Source: a virus. From it: 24,622 bases of DNA. Below, in pieces: positions 14,538-20,983 of this stretch (position 1 is its first letter; every line of letters starts with the position of its first letter). A program made the translations under genes and the position numbers. The notes under the pieces were generated by a model. The model did no database searches. It saw only the letters and a program-made list of their open reading frames with translations, and was not told where the DNA came from. Location: the IMG/VR virus record IMGVR_UViG_3300008117_000964, positions 1-24,622 of that record. One strand, written 5' to 3'.

Positions 14538-15590
14538 TTGGGTAGTGATGTCGCTCCATTTGGTAGAATTAGATGGATTATGGGGTCTACAACAGGTCTT
14601 AGGGTTATTCCATTTATAAATCAAGCAGGAAACTCAATTTTCTTGGATTATAACATTGATAGTGGTAATCACGATGTAACATTTGCAACTTATGGAACTC
14701 CGGCAAATAATCAAAACATACCATTACCAACAGTAACAAATATAAATAACCCTACTTGGGGAGGAACAGGATTTGGTATTGCCGACAGATTTTATTACAT
14801 AGATAATTCAGGTAATACAGGACAAGCAGATGTTACAATGAGATATGCAAACTCTGAAAGAGCACAATCAGGAAATATTGATATGAGAGCTCAAAGATGG
14901 TTAAACACATCAAACTCTTGGGAATTACCGCTTTATTCAAATCAAACACACATTATTGGAACACCAGATGCTGTAACATTAAATGATTATACAGATTGGA
15001 CAAGTGGTTATTGGTGGACAGTTACAGGAATATTAAATCCATTACCTGTTGAACTTTTAGAATTCAAAGCAACAAAACATAATGACAAAGTTAGACTTGA
15101 TTGGACAACAGCGACTGAATCAAATTCAAGTCATTATTTAATTCACAGAACAACTGATATGGTTAACTACAATTATATTGATAGTTTAAAATCTCACGGA
15201 TTTTCAGTAACACAAACATCTTATAGAACTTGGGATTTAAATCCAACTAACGGAATGCAATATTATGTATTACATCAATATGATTTAAATGGTGTTCACA
15301 AAGTATATGGTCCCGTTTCTGTGGAGTTTAGTAATAGTAAATTTGAAATCACACAAGTTTCATACAATCAAAATCAACTTGAAATACTCTTTAATAATAC
15401 ATATGATGAATCAATTACAATAAATGTATTAGACTATTCGGGTAGAAAAATCTTAGAAGAAAGGGTTGAAAGACCATCAATTGGTGTTAATAAGGTTATG
15501 TTTAATAAATTTTTGAGTGAAGGAATTTATCACATTGTTTTAAACAACAGTAAAGAAAGTGTTAATTCTAAGTTATATTTTCAGAAATAG
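14538..15590 (+). CDS. C-terminal part of the frameshifted T9SS-type adhesin with sorting domain
   Basis: The frame is open from 14484 and reads smoothly on from the previous one (LGAITRTNGFIQ, SESTILGSD). No plausible ATG exists near its 5' end (14538 is TTG), so it is not an independent gene. Contents: a beta-rich Bacteroidota module (IRWIMGSTTGLRVIPF, ADVTMRYANSE), the fibronectin-like stretch PLPVELLEFKATKHNDKVRL, then a type IX sorting domain with LDYSGRKILEERV and the terminal GIYHIVLNNSKE...KLYFQK. This tail normally directs T9SS export and surface attachment. One base added near 14487 would fuse both frames. Programmed shifting is unlikely because no slippery heptamer is present. Confidence 0.7.
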   Translation: MGSDVAPFGRIRWIMGSTTGLRVIPFINQAGNSIFLDYNIDSGNHDVTFATYGTPANNQNIPLPTVTNINNPTWGGTGFGIADRFYYIDNSGNTGQADVTMRYANSERAQSGNIDMRAQRWLNTSNSWELPLYSNQTHIIGTPDAVTLNDYTDWTSGYWWTVTGILNPLPVELLEFKATKHNDKVRLDWTTATESNSSHYLIHRTTDMVNYNYIDSLKSHGFSVTQTSYRTWDLNPTNGMQYYVLHQYDLNGVHKVYGPVSVEFSNSKFEITQVSYNQNQLEILFNNTYDESITINVLDYSGRKILEERVERPSIGVNKVMFNKFLSEGIYHIVLNNSKESVNSKLYFQK

Positions 15591-15681
15591 TTGAATTTGA
15601 ATATATTTTAACTAATTATTGACGAAAAGGTTACCCAACAAAATGTGGATATAGAAATGGGGCCACAAACCTTAAAAATAG

Positions 15682-15706
15682 ACCCCCCAAGTTGGGGGTT
15701 TTTTTA
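15682..15706 (+). terminator. Rho-independent terminator after the adhesin gene
   Basis: A C run (15683-15688) pairs with a G run (15694-15698) around a short AAGTT loop, followed by nine T. It lies 92 bases past the adhesin stop and 11 bases before the tRNA promoter, separating the two units. Confidence 0.8.
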
Positions 15707-15716
15707 TTTGGTATTA

Positions 15717-15747
15717 TTTGTAAATAAATAAAATTTATGTATATTTG
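15717..15747 (+). promoter_or_regulatory. Perfect Bacteroidota promoter driving tRNA-Cys
   Basis: TTTG at 15717-15720, a 19-base spacer, and TATATTTG at 15740-15747 match the TTTG-N19-TAnnTTTG consensus exactly. The mature tRNA begins 13 bases after the -7 box, as expected for a short-leader tRNA transcript read by the host polymerase. Confidence 0.75.
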
Positions 15748-15759
15748 TATTATAGAAAA

Positions 15760-15829
15760 GGATGGGTTAGTCGTGGAGGCTGAGAGGTCTGCAAAACCTT
15801 TGGAGTAAGTTCGATTCTTATCCCATCCT
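15760..15829 (+). tRNA. tRNA-Cys (anticodon GCA)
   Basis: All arms can be drawn. The acceptor stem is GGATGGG (15760-15766) with CCCATCC (15822-15828). The D stem is AGTC/GGCT with GTGGA loop. The anticodon stem GAGGT/ACCTT carries loop CTGCAAA, anticodon GCA at 15791-15793. The T stem is GTAAG/CTTAT with loop TTCGATT. The discriminator base is T (U73), the identity base of tRNA-Cys. CCA is not encoded and must be added. It reads UGC and UGU codons. The window's secreted proteins use Cys freely, so it may support their translation. Confidence 0.9.
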
Positions 15830-15845
15830 CAAAAAATTCAAAACA

Positions 15846-16106
15846 ATGAAAACGATATATCAAAACAGAATGGGTGATAACATTCAGTTTGACCTCATTT
15901 CAGAAAATGAAATACAAATGTCTGGTTTTATTTATTTTAGGACAGGCCGAAAAGAAGATGGTTCTATTGAATTTGTTGATCCATCAGGTGGTCCTTACAT
16001 TAGTGTTGGAACAGATATGAATCGATATTTTGATGGTAAACTTAAAAAAGAAGTTAAAATTAAATCCATAGAAAATATTGACGGTAAGACAATTCTAAAA
16101 GTATAG
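15846..16106 (+). CDS. Small beta-rich protein of unknown function
   Basis: This 86-residue protein has alternating strands (NIQFDLISENEIQMSG, FIYFRTGRKEDG, TILKV) and a Lys-rich second half, with no signal peptide or membrane helix. It starts 17 bases after the tRNA and is probably transcribed with it. The YkuK-like gene follows 4 bases downstream, so the two are likely translated together. No family was recognised. Confidence 0.6.
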   Translation: MKTIYQNRMGDNIQFDLISENEIQMSGFIYFRTGRKEDGSIEFVDPSGGPYISVGTDMNRYFDGKLKKEVKIKSIENIDGKTILKV

Positions 16107-16110
16107 TCCT

Positions 16111-16569
16111 ATGGAATACAAGACTATGGGTAATAAAAGGGTTGTTGAAAACATCGGATCTTACATCAAAGATCAGATAAAAAATATACCCTATACCAAG
16201 ATTTATGTTGGAACTGATAGTCAGAATAAAGATACTATAACCCATTATGTCACAGCAATTGTTATTCATTTTAATGGAAATAATGGTGGGCATGTTATCT
16301 ATTCTGAAGAAAAAGTTCCGATAATTAAAGATAGGTTTACCAAACTATGGGGAGAAGTCACAAGAAGTTTGGATGTTGCAAACTTCTTGAAAGACGATTG
16401 TGGAATACCTGTTCAATATATTGACTTGGATTTAAACTCGAATGTTAAGTGGGATTCCAATAAAGTTTTAACCTCAGCAGTTGGGTTAGTTAAATCATCA
16501 GGATTTGAGGCTAGATTCAAACCAAATGATGCATATGCCGTAAGAATTGCGGATGTCCTGTGTAAATGA
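16111..16569 (+). CDS. YkuK-like (DUF458) RNase H-fold protein
   Basis: This 152-residue protein has the DUF458/YkuK signature: the first strand IYVGTDSQN with Asp36, the middle strand-helix HYVTAIVIHFNGNNGG, the acidic strand YIDLDLNSN, and the C-terminal AYAVRIADVLCK with another Asp. The acidic residues sit where an RNase H-like fold places its metal ligands. Length fits the family (about 150-170). The family's biochemical role is not established; a nuclease or RNA-binding function is predicted from the fold. It is the second gene of a small operon after the tRNA. Confidence 0.75.
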   Translation: MEYKTMGNKRVVENIGSYIKDQIKNIPYTKIYVGTDSQNKDTITHYVTAIVIHFNGNNGGHVIYSEEKVPIIKDRFTKLWGEVTRSLDVANFLKDDCGIPVQYIDLDLNSNVKWDSNKVLTSAVGLVKSSGFEARFKPNDAYAVRIADVLCK

Positions 16570-16582
16570 TTGATATTTATTA

Positions 16583-16619
16583 TACAGGGAGGGTCATCCT
16601 GTAGGTAAAATTTTTTTTT
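16583..16619 (+). terminator. Weak terminator-like hairpin after the YkuK-like gene
   Basis: TACAGG (16583-16588) pairs with CCTGTA (16598-16603), with a 9-base loop. After 7 bases comes a run of nine T. The distance between stem and T run makes this a weaker call than the others here. Confidence 0.4.
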
Positions 16620-16650
16620 CGAAAACCACTAAAATGACATAAATTTTTAC

Positions 16651-16658
16651 TAAATTTG
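16651..16658 (+). promoter_or_regulatory. Bacteroidota -7 box for the metallopeptidase/HAD operon
   Basis: TAAATTTG matches TAnnTTTG 9 bases before the ATG at 16668, which would give an almost leaderless mRNA. No clear -33 element is visible. Confidence 0.35.
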
Positions 16659-16667
16659 TGTTATTAA

Positions 16668-17072
16668 ATGGGAAAGAAAAAGATGGAAGTTAAAGAAAAA
16701 AAGAAACTCGCTCAACTAAGTTTGACTTGGTGTATCAAAAATTTCGGATCTCCCCTGAGATACGGTAGAACACCTGAATTGAAGTTTTCGATTAAAAAGA
16801 ATCCTGATGATTTTGGTGAATATGAGCCAGACACAAAGATTATTAGGATTTATTTGAATTCTATGGCAAGTGTGGAAGACATTATCAATACAATCGTTCA
16901 CGAATATTGTCATTTTCTACAAATGCCAAGATCAAAGGATTACAGTTCTTACAGTAAATTGAACAGGTCTCACGGATATGATGAAAATCCACTTGAAGTT
17001 GAGGCTCGTGAATATGAAAAAAAATATTTCAGAAAGTGTTATAATTATGTAGTAAAAAACTATTGGTGTTAA
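16668..17072 (+). CDS. Small HExxH zinc metallopeptidase-like protein (SprT-like or M78-like)
   Basis: This 134-residue protein carries the zinc motif in a typical helix: IINTIVHEYCHFLQ, with H78, E79 and H82. Downstream, NPLEVEAREYEKK (E110, E112) offers the third ligand, as in small HExxH...ExEA peptidases of phages. The first 60 residues are basic then beta-stranded (TPELKFSIKK, TKIIRIYLNS). Without a signal peptide it acts in the cytoplasm, or as a DNA-protein crosslink-type protease if SprT-like. The HAD gene follows after one base, so the two are co-translated. The motif is certain; substrate and subfamily are not. Confidence 0.65.
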   Translation: MGKKKMEVKEKKKLAQLSLTWCIKNFGSPLRYGRTPELKFSIKKNPDDFGEYEPDTKIIRIYLNSMASVEDIINTIVHEYCHFLQMPRSKDYSSYSKLNRSHGYDENPLEVEAREYEKKYFRKCYNYVVKNYWC

Positions 17073-17073
17073 A

Positions 17074-17592
17074 ATGAAAAATGTTCTGTTTTTAGATATC
17101 GACGGGGTTTTAGCGACCGAAAGCCATTGGGATGAAGACTCACCCATTGTTTTGTCAACAGGTAAATTAGTTCCATATGGGTGGAATCAAGAGTGTTGTG
17201 ATATTCTATCTGAAATTGTTGAACAATTTGATTTGGACATTGTATTGTCTTCTGATTGGAGATTACAATTTGACTTATCAGAGTTAAAGGAGATCTTCAA
17301 GTTTCATAAAATGAATCCTGACAGACTAAAAGAAGTTACTGAGAAAAATTTACCCAAAAAAATGTCTGAGTGGTCTCAAGTTGAGATGGCAAGAGAGCGT
17401 GAGATTCTAAAATGGGTTGAAAAAAACCAACCTAATCATTGGGTGGCAATTGATGATCTGTCTCTTATCGGATTACCAAAAGAAAACTTCGTAATGGTTA
17501 GAAATAGTGAGACAGGCTTGAATCAAGAAATTGTGGTAGACATACTAAAAAACAAAATCAAGAAAAATGAACAAATCATTTCTGAATCTTAA
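17074..17592 (+). CDS. HAD-superfamily phosphatase-like protein (Swiss-army-knife RNA-repair HAD type)
   Basis: This 172-residue protein opens with the HAD motif I, LFLDIDGVLA (D8 nucleophile, D10). Motif II-like VLSSDWR follows at 57-63, and the acidic motif IV VAIDDLS at 124-130 (D127, D128). The short cap-less form with SSxWR and IDD matches the HAD domain described in Swiss-army-knife RNA-repair proteins and in many phages, where it may process RNA or nucleotide phosphates. Expected Lys or Arg for motif III lies in the Lys-rich 85-96 region. It overlaps the next gene by 26 bases. The catalytic class is fairly sure, the substrate unknown. Confidence 0.75.
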   Translation: MKNVLFLDIDGVLATESHWDEDSPIVLSTGKLVPYGWNQECCDILSEIVEQFDLDIVLSSDWRLQFDLSELKEIFKFHKMNPDRLKEVTEKNLPKKMSEWSQVEMAREREILKWVEKNQPNHWVAIDDLSLIGLPKENFVMVRNSETGLNQEIVVDILKNKIKKNEQIISES

Positions 17593-17794
17593 CAATATTA
17601 TATCTGAGTTTGAGTGGATTTTAGATGTTTTGAAATCTTGTCAAACAATTGATCAAGTATCTGTGACTAATAATTTGTATACCAACTTTATGAAAAAATG
17701 GGATACCCATAATGAAGAGTTTTTTGAACTTTTTGAAAAAAATAGGGTAGACTTCGAGACTGAAAAGTTAAAAATGTATACAAAATTATCCTAA
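17567..17794 (+). CDS. Small helical protein overlapping the HAD gene
   Basis: This 75-residue protein starts inside the HAD gene (26-base overlap, different frame) and is almost all helix: FLNLNNIISEFEWILDVLKS, then EEFFELFEKNRVDFETEKLK. No membrane segment or motif is seen. Position and overlap suggest it is the last gene of the 16668-17794 operon. The function is unknown. Confidence 0.55.
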   Translation: MNKSFLNLNNIISEFEWILDVLKSCQTIDQVSVTNNLYTNFMKKWDTHNEEFFELFEKNRVDFETEKLKMYTKLS

Positions 17795-17875
17795 ATAAAA
17801 AAAGTTTCATTATTGCAATCAATATTGACACTTTTTTAAAAATGTGATATATTTATTTCACAGAAAAAGACCACT

Positions 17876-17940
17876 CCTCATTTTTTGAGGTTTATATATA
17901 TCCCCCTTTCAAACGAAAAGTCCCCTTATGGGGACTTTTT
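17876..17940. terminator. Bidirectional terminator between converging operons
   Basis: AAAAGTCCCC (17916-17925) pairs with GGGGACTTTT (17930-17939) around TTAT, with A on one side and T on the other, so it works in both directions. It serves the plus operon ending at 17794 and the minus endolysin gene ending at 17943. A smaller hairpin, CCTCA/TGAGG (17876-17890), lies just before it. Confidence 0.85.
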
Positions 17941-17942
17941 TA

Positions 17943-18539
17943 TTAGGATAAAAGTGTAAAGAAACTTTTGAATTCTTTGATCCTTTCGGCAAGTCCGTTT
18001 GTTCCTCCGTTTACTCTTTTTGTTACAGAAGTTACAACAGCATCCGTTGCACCACCATCTGCAATCTTATGTAGTCCATTTTTATGGAAAAACCAAGCTG
18101 CTGATACCAAAGAATACTTAGAAGATACCAAATCAGGATTTGCAACACAATCTTCATTAATCGCTTTGGAAAATGCTTTATAATTGTCCTTACCGGTCAA
18201 TTGTATTGCTCCTCTTCCACGATATTTGTATCCATCACCTGATGCCTCATCACCATTTCCCATTCTATTTGCATAAACTCTGTTTGCAATCTTCTGAGGT
18301 TGACGAGCATAAGACTCTTCTAAGTTTCCTGGAAAGTATTTTCCAAAAACACCTTGTAATCCTTGAGCTGAATAGTTTAGATTTTCTTGTAACACTTTAA
18401 AATGACCTGATTCGTGAGAACACTGAGCCAAAAAGTGAGAAAGTCTCAAAGGAGTGTTTAATTCAAATTTTGATATTACCGTTGGTAATTGTTCAATAAC
18501 TGAGTCTGGGATTTTTCCCTTTAATTTTGAAACATCCAT
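17943..18539 (-). CDS. Endolysin, GH19 (chitinase-like lysozyme) family
   Basis: This 198-residue protein is a stand-alone GH19 domain. QCSHESGHF supplies the first catalytic Glu (E43) and VLQENLNYSAQGL the second (E52). The signature KYRGRGAIQLTGKDNY follows at 105-120, and AAWFFHKNG and VTKRVNGGTNGLAER complete the fold. Phage enzymes of this family cut the glycan strands of peptidoglycan. No signal peptide or wall-binding domain is present, so it needs a holin to reach the wall. The upstream gene, 21 bases away on the same strand, is a two-helix membrane protein that could do this. Confidence 0.9.
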   Translation of the reverse strand: MDVSKLKGKIPDSVIEQLPTVISKFELNTPLRLSHFLAQCSHESGHFKVLQENLNYSAQGLQGVFGKYFPGNLEESYARQPQKIANRVYANRMGNGDEASGDGYKYRGRGAIQLTGKDNYKAFSKAINEDCVANPDLVSSKYSLVSAAWFFHKNGLHKIADGGATDAVVTSVTKRVNGGTNGLAERIKEFKSFFTLLS

Positions 18540-18560
18540 AATAATTTAAATTTTTTGTGT

Positions 18561-18851
18561 TTATTGTGATTCTTCTGTAGAATCAGATTCATCATTGTTC
18601 TTTTTGTTTTTACCTGTAAGATATTTGTCAACCGACGCAATACCAAAGGCACCCAATGTGATCCATAAAAATCCATCAAAAATGAATTCATTTATAAGAA
18701 GTGGTCTTCCCATATAACCTGTAACCAAGTCCACACCTAAACAAAGGACCATCATAATAAATGATCCAAACCCAACGATCGACTTTTCATTAATATCGTT
18801 GTCATCCATAAACATTCTTTTAAAGAATGAAGCTTTTGTTTTAGTTTTCAT
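18561..18851 (-). CDS. Holin-like two-helix membrane protein upstream of the endolysin
   Basis: This 96-residue protein has a basic N-terminus (KTKTKASFFKRMF), two hydrophobic segments (SIVGFGSFIMMVLCLGVDLV and FLWITLGAFGIASV) and a Lys/Asp/Ser-rich tail (KNKKNNDESDSTEES). Both ends are predicted in the cytoplasm, as in class II holins. It lies directly before the endolysin gene on the same strand, the classic holin-endolysin order. Similar two-helix proteins flank endolysins in other Bacteroidota phages. The holin role is inferred from topology and position. Confidence 0.65.
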   Translation of the reverse strand: MKTKTKASFFKRMFMDDNDINEKSIVGFGSFIMMVLCLGVDLVTGYMGRPLLINEFIFDGFLWITLGAFGIASVDKYLTGKNKKNNDESDSTEESQ

Positions 18852-18859
18852 ATTTTCTC

Positions 18860-18896
18860 TATTTTTCCAATAAATATTTTAAAAATTGGAAAAATA
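18860..18896. repeat. 12-bp perfect inverted repeat spanning the ART gene's stop codon
   Basis: TATTTTTCCAAT (18860-18871) and ATTGGAAAAATA (18885-18896) are exact inverted copies with a 13-base spacer. One arm lies in the last codons of the ART-like gene. In its RNA it forms a hairpin with no strong T run, so it may stabilise the 3' end or be a protein-binding site. Confidence 0.6.
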
Positions 18897-19352
18897 ATCA
18901 TCTTCAAAATCCCCAAAATCATCAGAATGGTCAGTTACATCATCAACATTTACTATTTTAACATTCTTACCTTGATTTAAAAGGGTAATTTCGTTCTCAT
19001 TTGGATATAAAATATTGTTTTCCATACTTTCTTGGACATCAACAAATCTACTTGGGACTTTTACAGTGAAAAGAAACACTTTATCACCAATACCAGTTGA
19101 AAATTCATAATTACTGAGTAAATCCTCTTTGGATTCTGAATAGTGGGATCCTAATGACTTTAAATCAATATCCCTGAACTCATCTGCTCTTATAATTCTA
19201 TATAATGTAAGTGTTTTTGGTAAATTGTTGTATTTTTCAATTAAACCGTCAACCCAATCCTCAGCATCTTGTTCTGAATAATCCATACTAATTGCTGAGT
19301 TTATTAATCTTTGACGATCTATCTCCTCTTTTAAAACACTTATAAGTCTCAT
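18879..19352 (-). CDS. ADP-ribosyltransferase-like protein with virion-type leader (Alt-like concept)
   Basis: This 157-residue protein begins with a leader, MRLISVLKEEIDRQRL. The rest has the R-S-E order of an ADP-ribosyltransferase: LTLYRIIRADEF (R52), SLGSHYSES (S69/S72 in place of the STS motif), a strand KVFLFTVKVP, then YPNENEITLL with ExE at E119 and E121, and VKIVNVDDV. Such enzymes move ADP-ribose from NAD+ to proteins or nucleic acid. T4 packages an ART, Alt, in its head by an N-terminal targeting sequence, which the leader here recalls. The last 15 residues are very acidic. The STS motif is imperfect, so activity is uncertain. A TATAAATA box is 25 bases upstream. Confidence 0.55.
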   Translation of the reverse strand: MRLISVLKEEIDRQRLINSAISMDYSEQDAEDWVDGLIEKYNNLPKTLTLYRIIRADEFRDIDLKSLGSHYSESKEDLLSNYEFSTGIGDKVFLFTVKVPSRFVDVQESMENNILYPNENEITLLNQGKNVKIVNVDDVTDHSDDFGDFEDDYFSNF

Positions 19353-19384
19353 AATAAATAAATATGTTAGTATATTTATTTATA
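19353..19384. promoter_or_regulatory. Symmetrical divergent promoter region with late-type boxes
   Basis: The 31-base gap between divergent genes is an inverted repeat, ATAAATAAATAT and ATATTTATTTAT around GTTAGT. The minus strand carries TATAAATA (19384-19377), about 25 bases before the ART gene. The plus strand carries AATAAATA about 25 bases before the gene at 19384. Confidence 0.45.
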
Positions 19385-19959
19385 TGAAAAAATCGAATTT
19401 AGAAAGATATTCAGACAACACTATTTGGAAATTAATTTCGATTTTAACCAAGGACGATCAATTGATGTCAGAATTTAAATCATTTGAACATATTTGGGAT
19501 GACGCGGACTTTTGTCATACCACTCAAAGAATTTTAAAACCTTTGGGTGTTGAAGCAAAAGACGAATTGGATTGTGAGTTTATTTTTCAGTTAATTGACA
19601 AAAACATAATCAAAATTAGAGAAAAAAACTTTTCGGGGGAATTAAAAAGACCTGAAATTAAAATGTATGTTTTTGATGTTGATGAAAATAGCAGGGATTA
19701 TGTTGTAAGAACATATCGAAACAAAAGACTTTCATATGATATAAACACAATAAAAAACATTTTAAGATCTGAAGATTTCTATCCAAGTGAAGGTAGAGAA
19801 GTTTATTATGAAATTTACGATTCAGATGTTACAGAAACAAGGATAGAAAATATTGAGATAGAAAAAATTAATGAGAGTTTTGATCAAAAATCTGAATTAA
19901 AAAAACTTTTATCTGAAAGACAAAAAATCGACCATAAGATTAGAAAGTTATTAAAATAA
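19384..19959 (+). CDS. Hypothetical protein with C-terminal coiled coil
   Basis: This 191-residue protein has a helical N-terminal half (NTIWKLISILTKDDQLMSEF, FIFQLIDKNIIKIRE), a beta-rich middle (PEIKMYVFDVDENSRDYVV, YYEIYDSDVTETRI), and a terminal coiled coil (LKKLLSERQKIDHKIRKLL). No signal peptide, membrane helix or catalytic motif is evident. It is divergent from the ART-like gene and shares its short promoter region. A terminator hairpin starts 2 bases after the stop. The function is unknown. Confidence 0.55.
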   Translation: MKKSNLERYSDNTIWKLISILTKDDQLMSEFKSFEHIWDDADFCHTTQRILKPLGVEAKDELDCEFIFQLIDKNIIKIREKNFSGELKRPEIKMYVFDVDENSRDYVVRTYRNKRLSYDINTIKNILRSEDFYPSEGREVYYEIYDSDVTETRIENIEIEKINESFDQKSELKKLLSERQKIDHKIRKLLK

Positions 19960-19960
19960 A

Positions 19961-19982
19961 AAAGGGAGCCGTCGCTCCCTTT
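19961..19982 (-). terminator. Terminator, strongest in the minus direction
   Basis: AAAGGGAGC (19961-19969) pairs with GCTCCCTTT (19974-19982) around CGTC. In the minus direction the stem is followed by a long T run, a strong terminator for RNA from the GC-rich island. In the plus direction only three T follow, though it may also end the gene at 19384-19959. Confidence 0.75.
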
Positions 19983-20249
19983 CCTTGCGCGGTTTTTTAA
20001 TGTGTTGGGTAAACCTTAGAAACCCTGTTGTGAGTGGACAACCAACCTTTGGGACGGGAAAGACACCAAACCCGGCAAACCTTTTTGTGACTTTTGATTC
20101 GTTCAATTATGTCGGGGAAGTTGCCAAACCCACTATTCAAAACGCTCCGTGATAACCTTGTAGTTTTTATTATTTTACTGAGGGAACATTCGTGCTCGGG
20201 AGAAACACTCTATTATAACCCACAGGTCCAATTTGGTTGACAAAGGGGA
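19983..20249 (-). ncRNA. GC-rich non-coding island, candidate structured RNA
   Basis: These 267 bases hold no credible gene. G+C is about 46% in 20001-20160 by direct count, well above the window. Possible stems include GTTGT/ACAAC (20027-20042), CGGG/CCCG (20055-20074) and GGCAA/TTGCC (20074-20125). The minus-strand reading is preferred because a promoter at 20418-20449 and the small gene at 20250-20381 lead into it, and a strong minus-strand terminator ends it. It does not match tmRNA, RNase P RNA or tRNA signatures that I can recognise. A long structured 3' UTR is an alternative. Confidence 0.35.
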
Positions 20250-20381
20250 CTAGCGTCCTTGTCCCTGATACTTCTTTGTGGCTTTTGCTTTGGGACTCTG
20301 CCTTTTAGCGTGTTTGCCAGATCTACGAACTCCGAAAGTCATTTTGACTGAGTTGGATGAAGAAGATGATTTCTTTGCCAT
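20250..20381 (-). CDS. 43-residue basic Ser/Lys/Arg-rich protein
   Basis: This short gene runs from ATG at 20381 to TAG at 20250-20252. The product begins MAKKSSSSSNSVKMTFGVRR and ends KKYQGQGR. It is very basic (13 Lys/Arg plus a Ser run) and has no hydrophobic segment. Short proteins with an FGxRRxGK centre and a YxGQGR end recur in Bacteroidota phages as I remember them, supporting a real gene. A nucleic-acid-binding or virion-DNA-associated role is inferred from charge only. A good promoter is 37 bases upstream, and the GC-rich non-coding stretch follows its stop. Confidence 0.65.
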   Translation of the reverse strand: MAKKSSSSSNSVKMTFGVRRSGKHAKRQSPKAKATKKYQGQGR

Positions 20382-20417
20382 TTTTTTAGTTTGTTTAGTT
20401 GTTTTTGAATTACATTA

Positions 20418-20449
20418 CAAAGGTATATAAAAAAGAATTACCGGTCAAG
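20418..20449 (-). promoter_or_regulatory. Bacteroidota-type promoter for the basic protein and GC-rich island
   Basis: On the minus strand, CTTG (20449-20446), a 20-base spacer and TACCTTTG (20425-20418) match TTTG-N19/20-TAnnTTTG with one mismatch. Transcription would enter the gene starting at 20381. A GGTC/GACC inverted repeat (20443-20458) overlaps the -33 box and could bind a regulator. Confidence 0.55.
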
Positions 20450-20463
20450 GGGTCGACCAAAAA

Positions 20464-20976
20464 TTATTTACCTTTTATTGTGCGAATACAAGATTTCAAA
20501 TATTCCTTAGCTCTATCAGATGGATCTCTATGACGAATAACTTTTTCTATATCTTTTACTAAGTCTTCTCCGTGCTCATTCTCTTTGTATAACTCAATGA
20601 TCTTATCCATAGCGTTTATACAACCCCCGTTGGTCTCGTCAAAATATTTTTTTTGTTTGAAACTTTCCAAATTTGTCAAAAGATCATATGCTAAATGTTC
20701 GCCTCTATCTGGAATATCATCATGCATTCTTAGGGTTCTTAAAAGATCTAATGTGTCAACAAAGGATTTGATCCCTCTTTTTCTTTTTTTAACACTCTTA
20801 GTATATGGTTCGAAAACATCTTCATCATCACCAACAATCTCACTAAGAGAGGCAACATTAGATTTCGTGCACCTTTCTTCCTTGTTTTCCATACCCATAG
20901 AACTGTCATCTTCATTTACAATCTTGGTGAAAACTCTTTTCAATTGTTCTTCGGTAACGACTAATTTCATTTGCAT
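20464..20976 (-). CDS. Leader-bearing acidic/basic protein of unknown function
   Basis: This 170-residue protein may start at Met 1 (20976) or Met 3 (20970). From the latter it reads MKLVVTEEQLKRVFTKIVNE, close in pattern to MKYIITKKQYGLLVEQ at 629. An acidic stretch (EIVGDDEDVFEPY), a basic cluster (KKRKRGIK, possible nucleic-acid contact) and a helical C-terminal domain follow (FVDTLDLLRTLRMHDD, DAMDKIIELYKENE-like, KDIEKVIRHRD). It has no signal peptide. The leader suggests packaging or processing with the virion. The rest is unrecognised. Confidence 0.6.
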   Translation of the reverse strand: MQMKLVVTEEQLKRVFTKIVNEDDSSMGMENKEERCTKSNVASLSEIVGDDEDVFEPYTKSVKKRKRGIKSFVDTLDLLRTLRMHDDIPDRGEHLAYDLLTNLESFKQKKYFDETNGGCINAMDKIIELYKENEHGEDLVKDIEKVIRHRDPSDRAKEYLKSCIRTIKGK

Positions 20977-20983
20977 TTTTTTT

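Noticed and set aside
19997-20209. 70-codon minus-strand open frame in the GC-rich island
   Set aside because: It has no ATG, GTG or TTG at a sensible place, and a second overlapping frame there looks equally open; GC-rich sequence makes such open frames likely by chance. I keep it as a test for the non-coding call.
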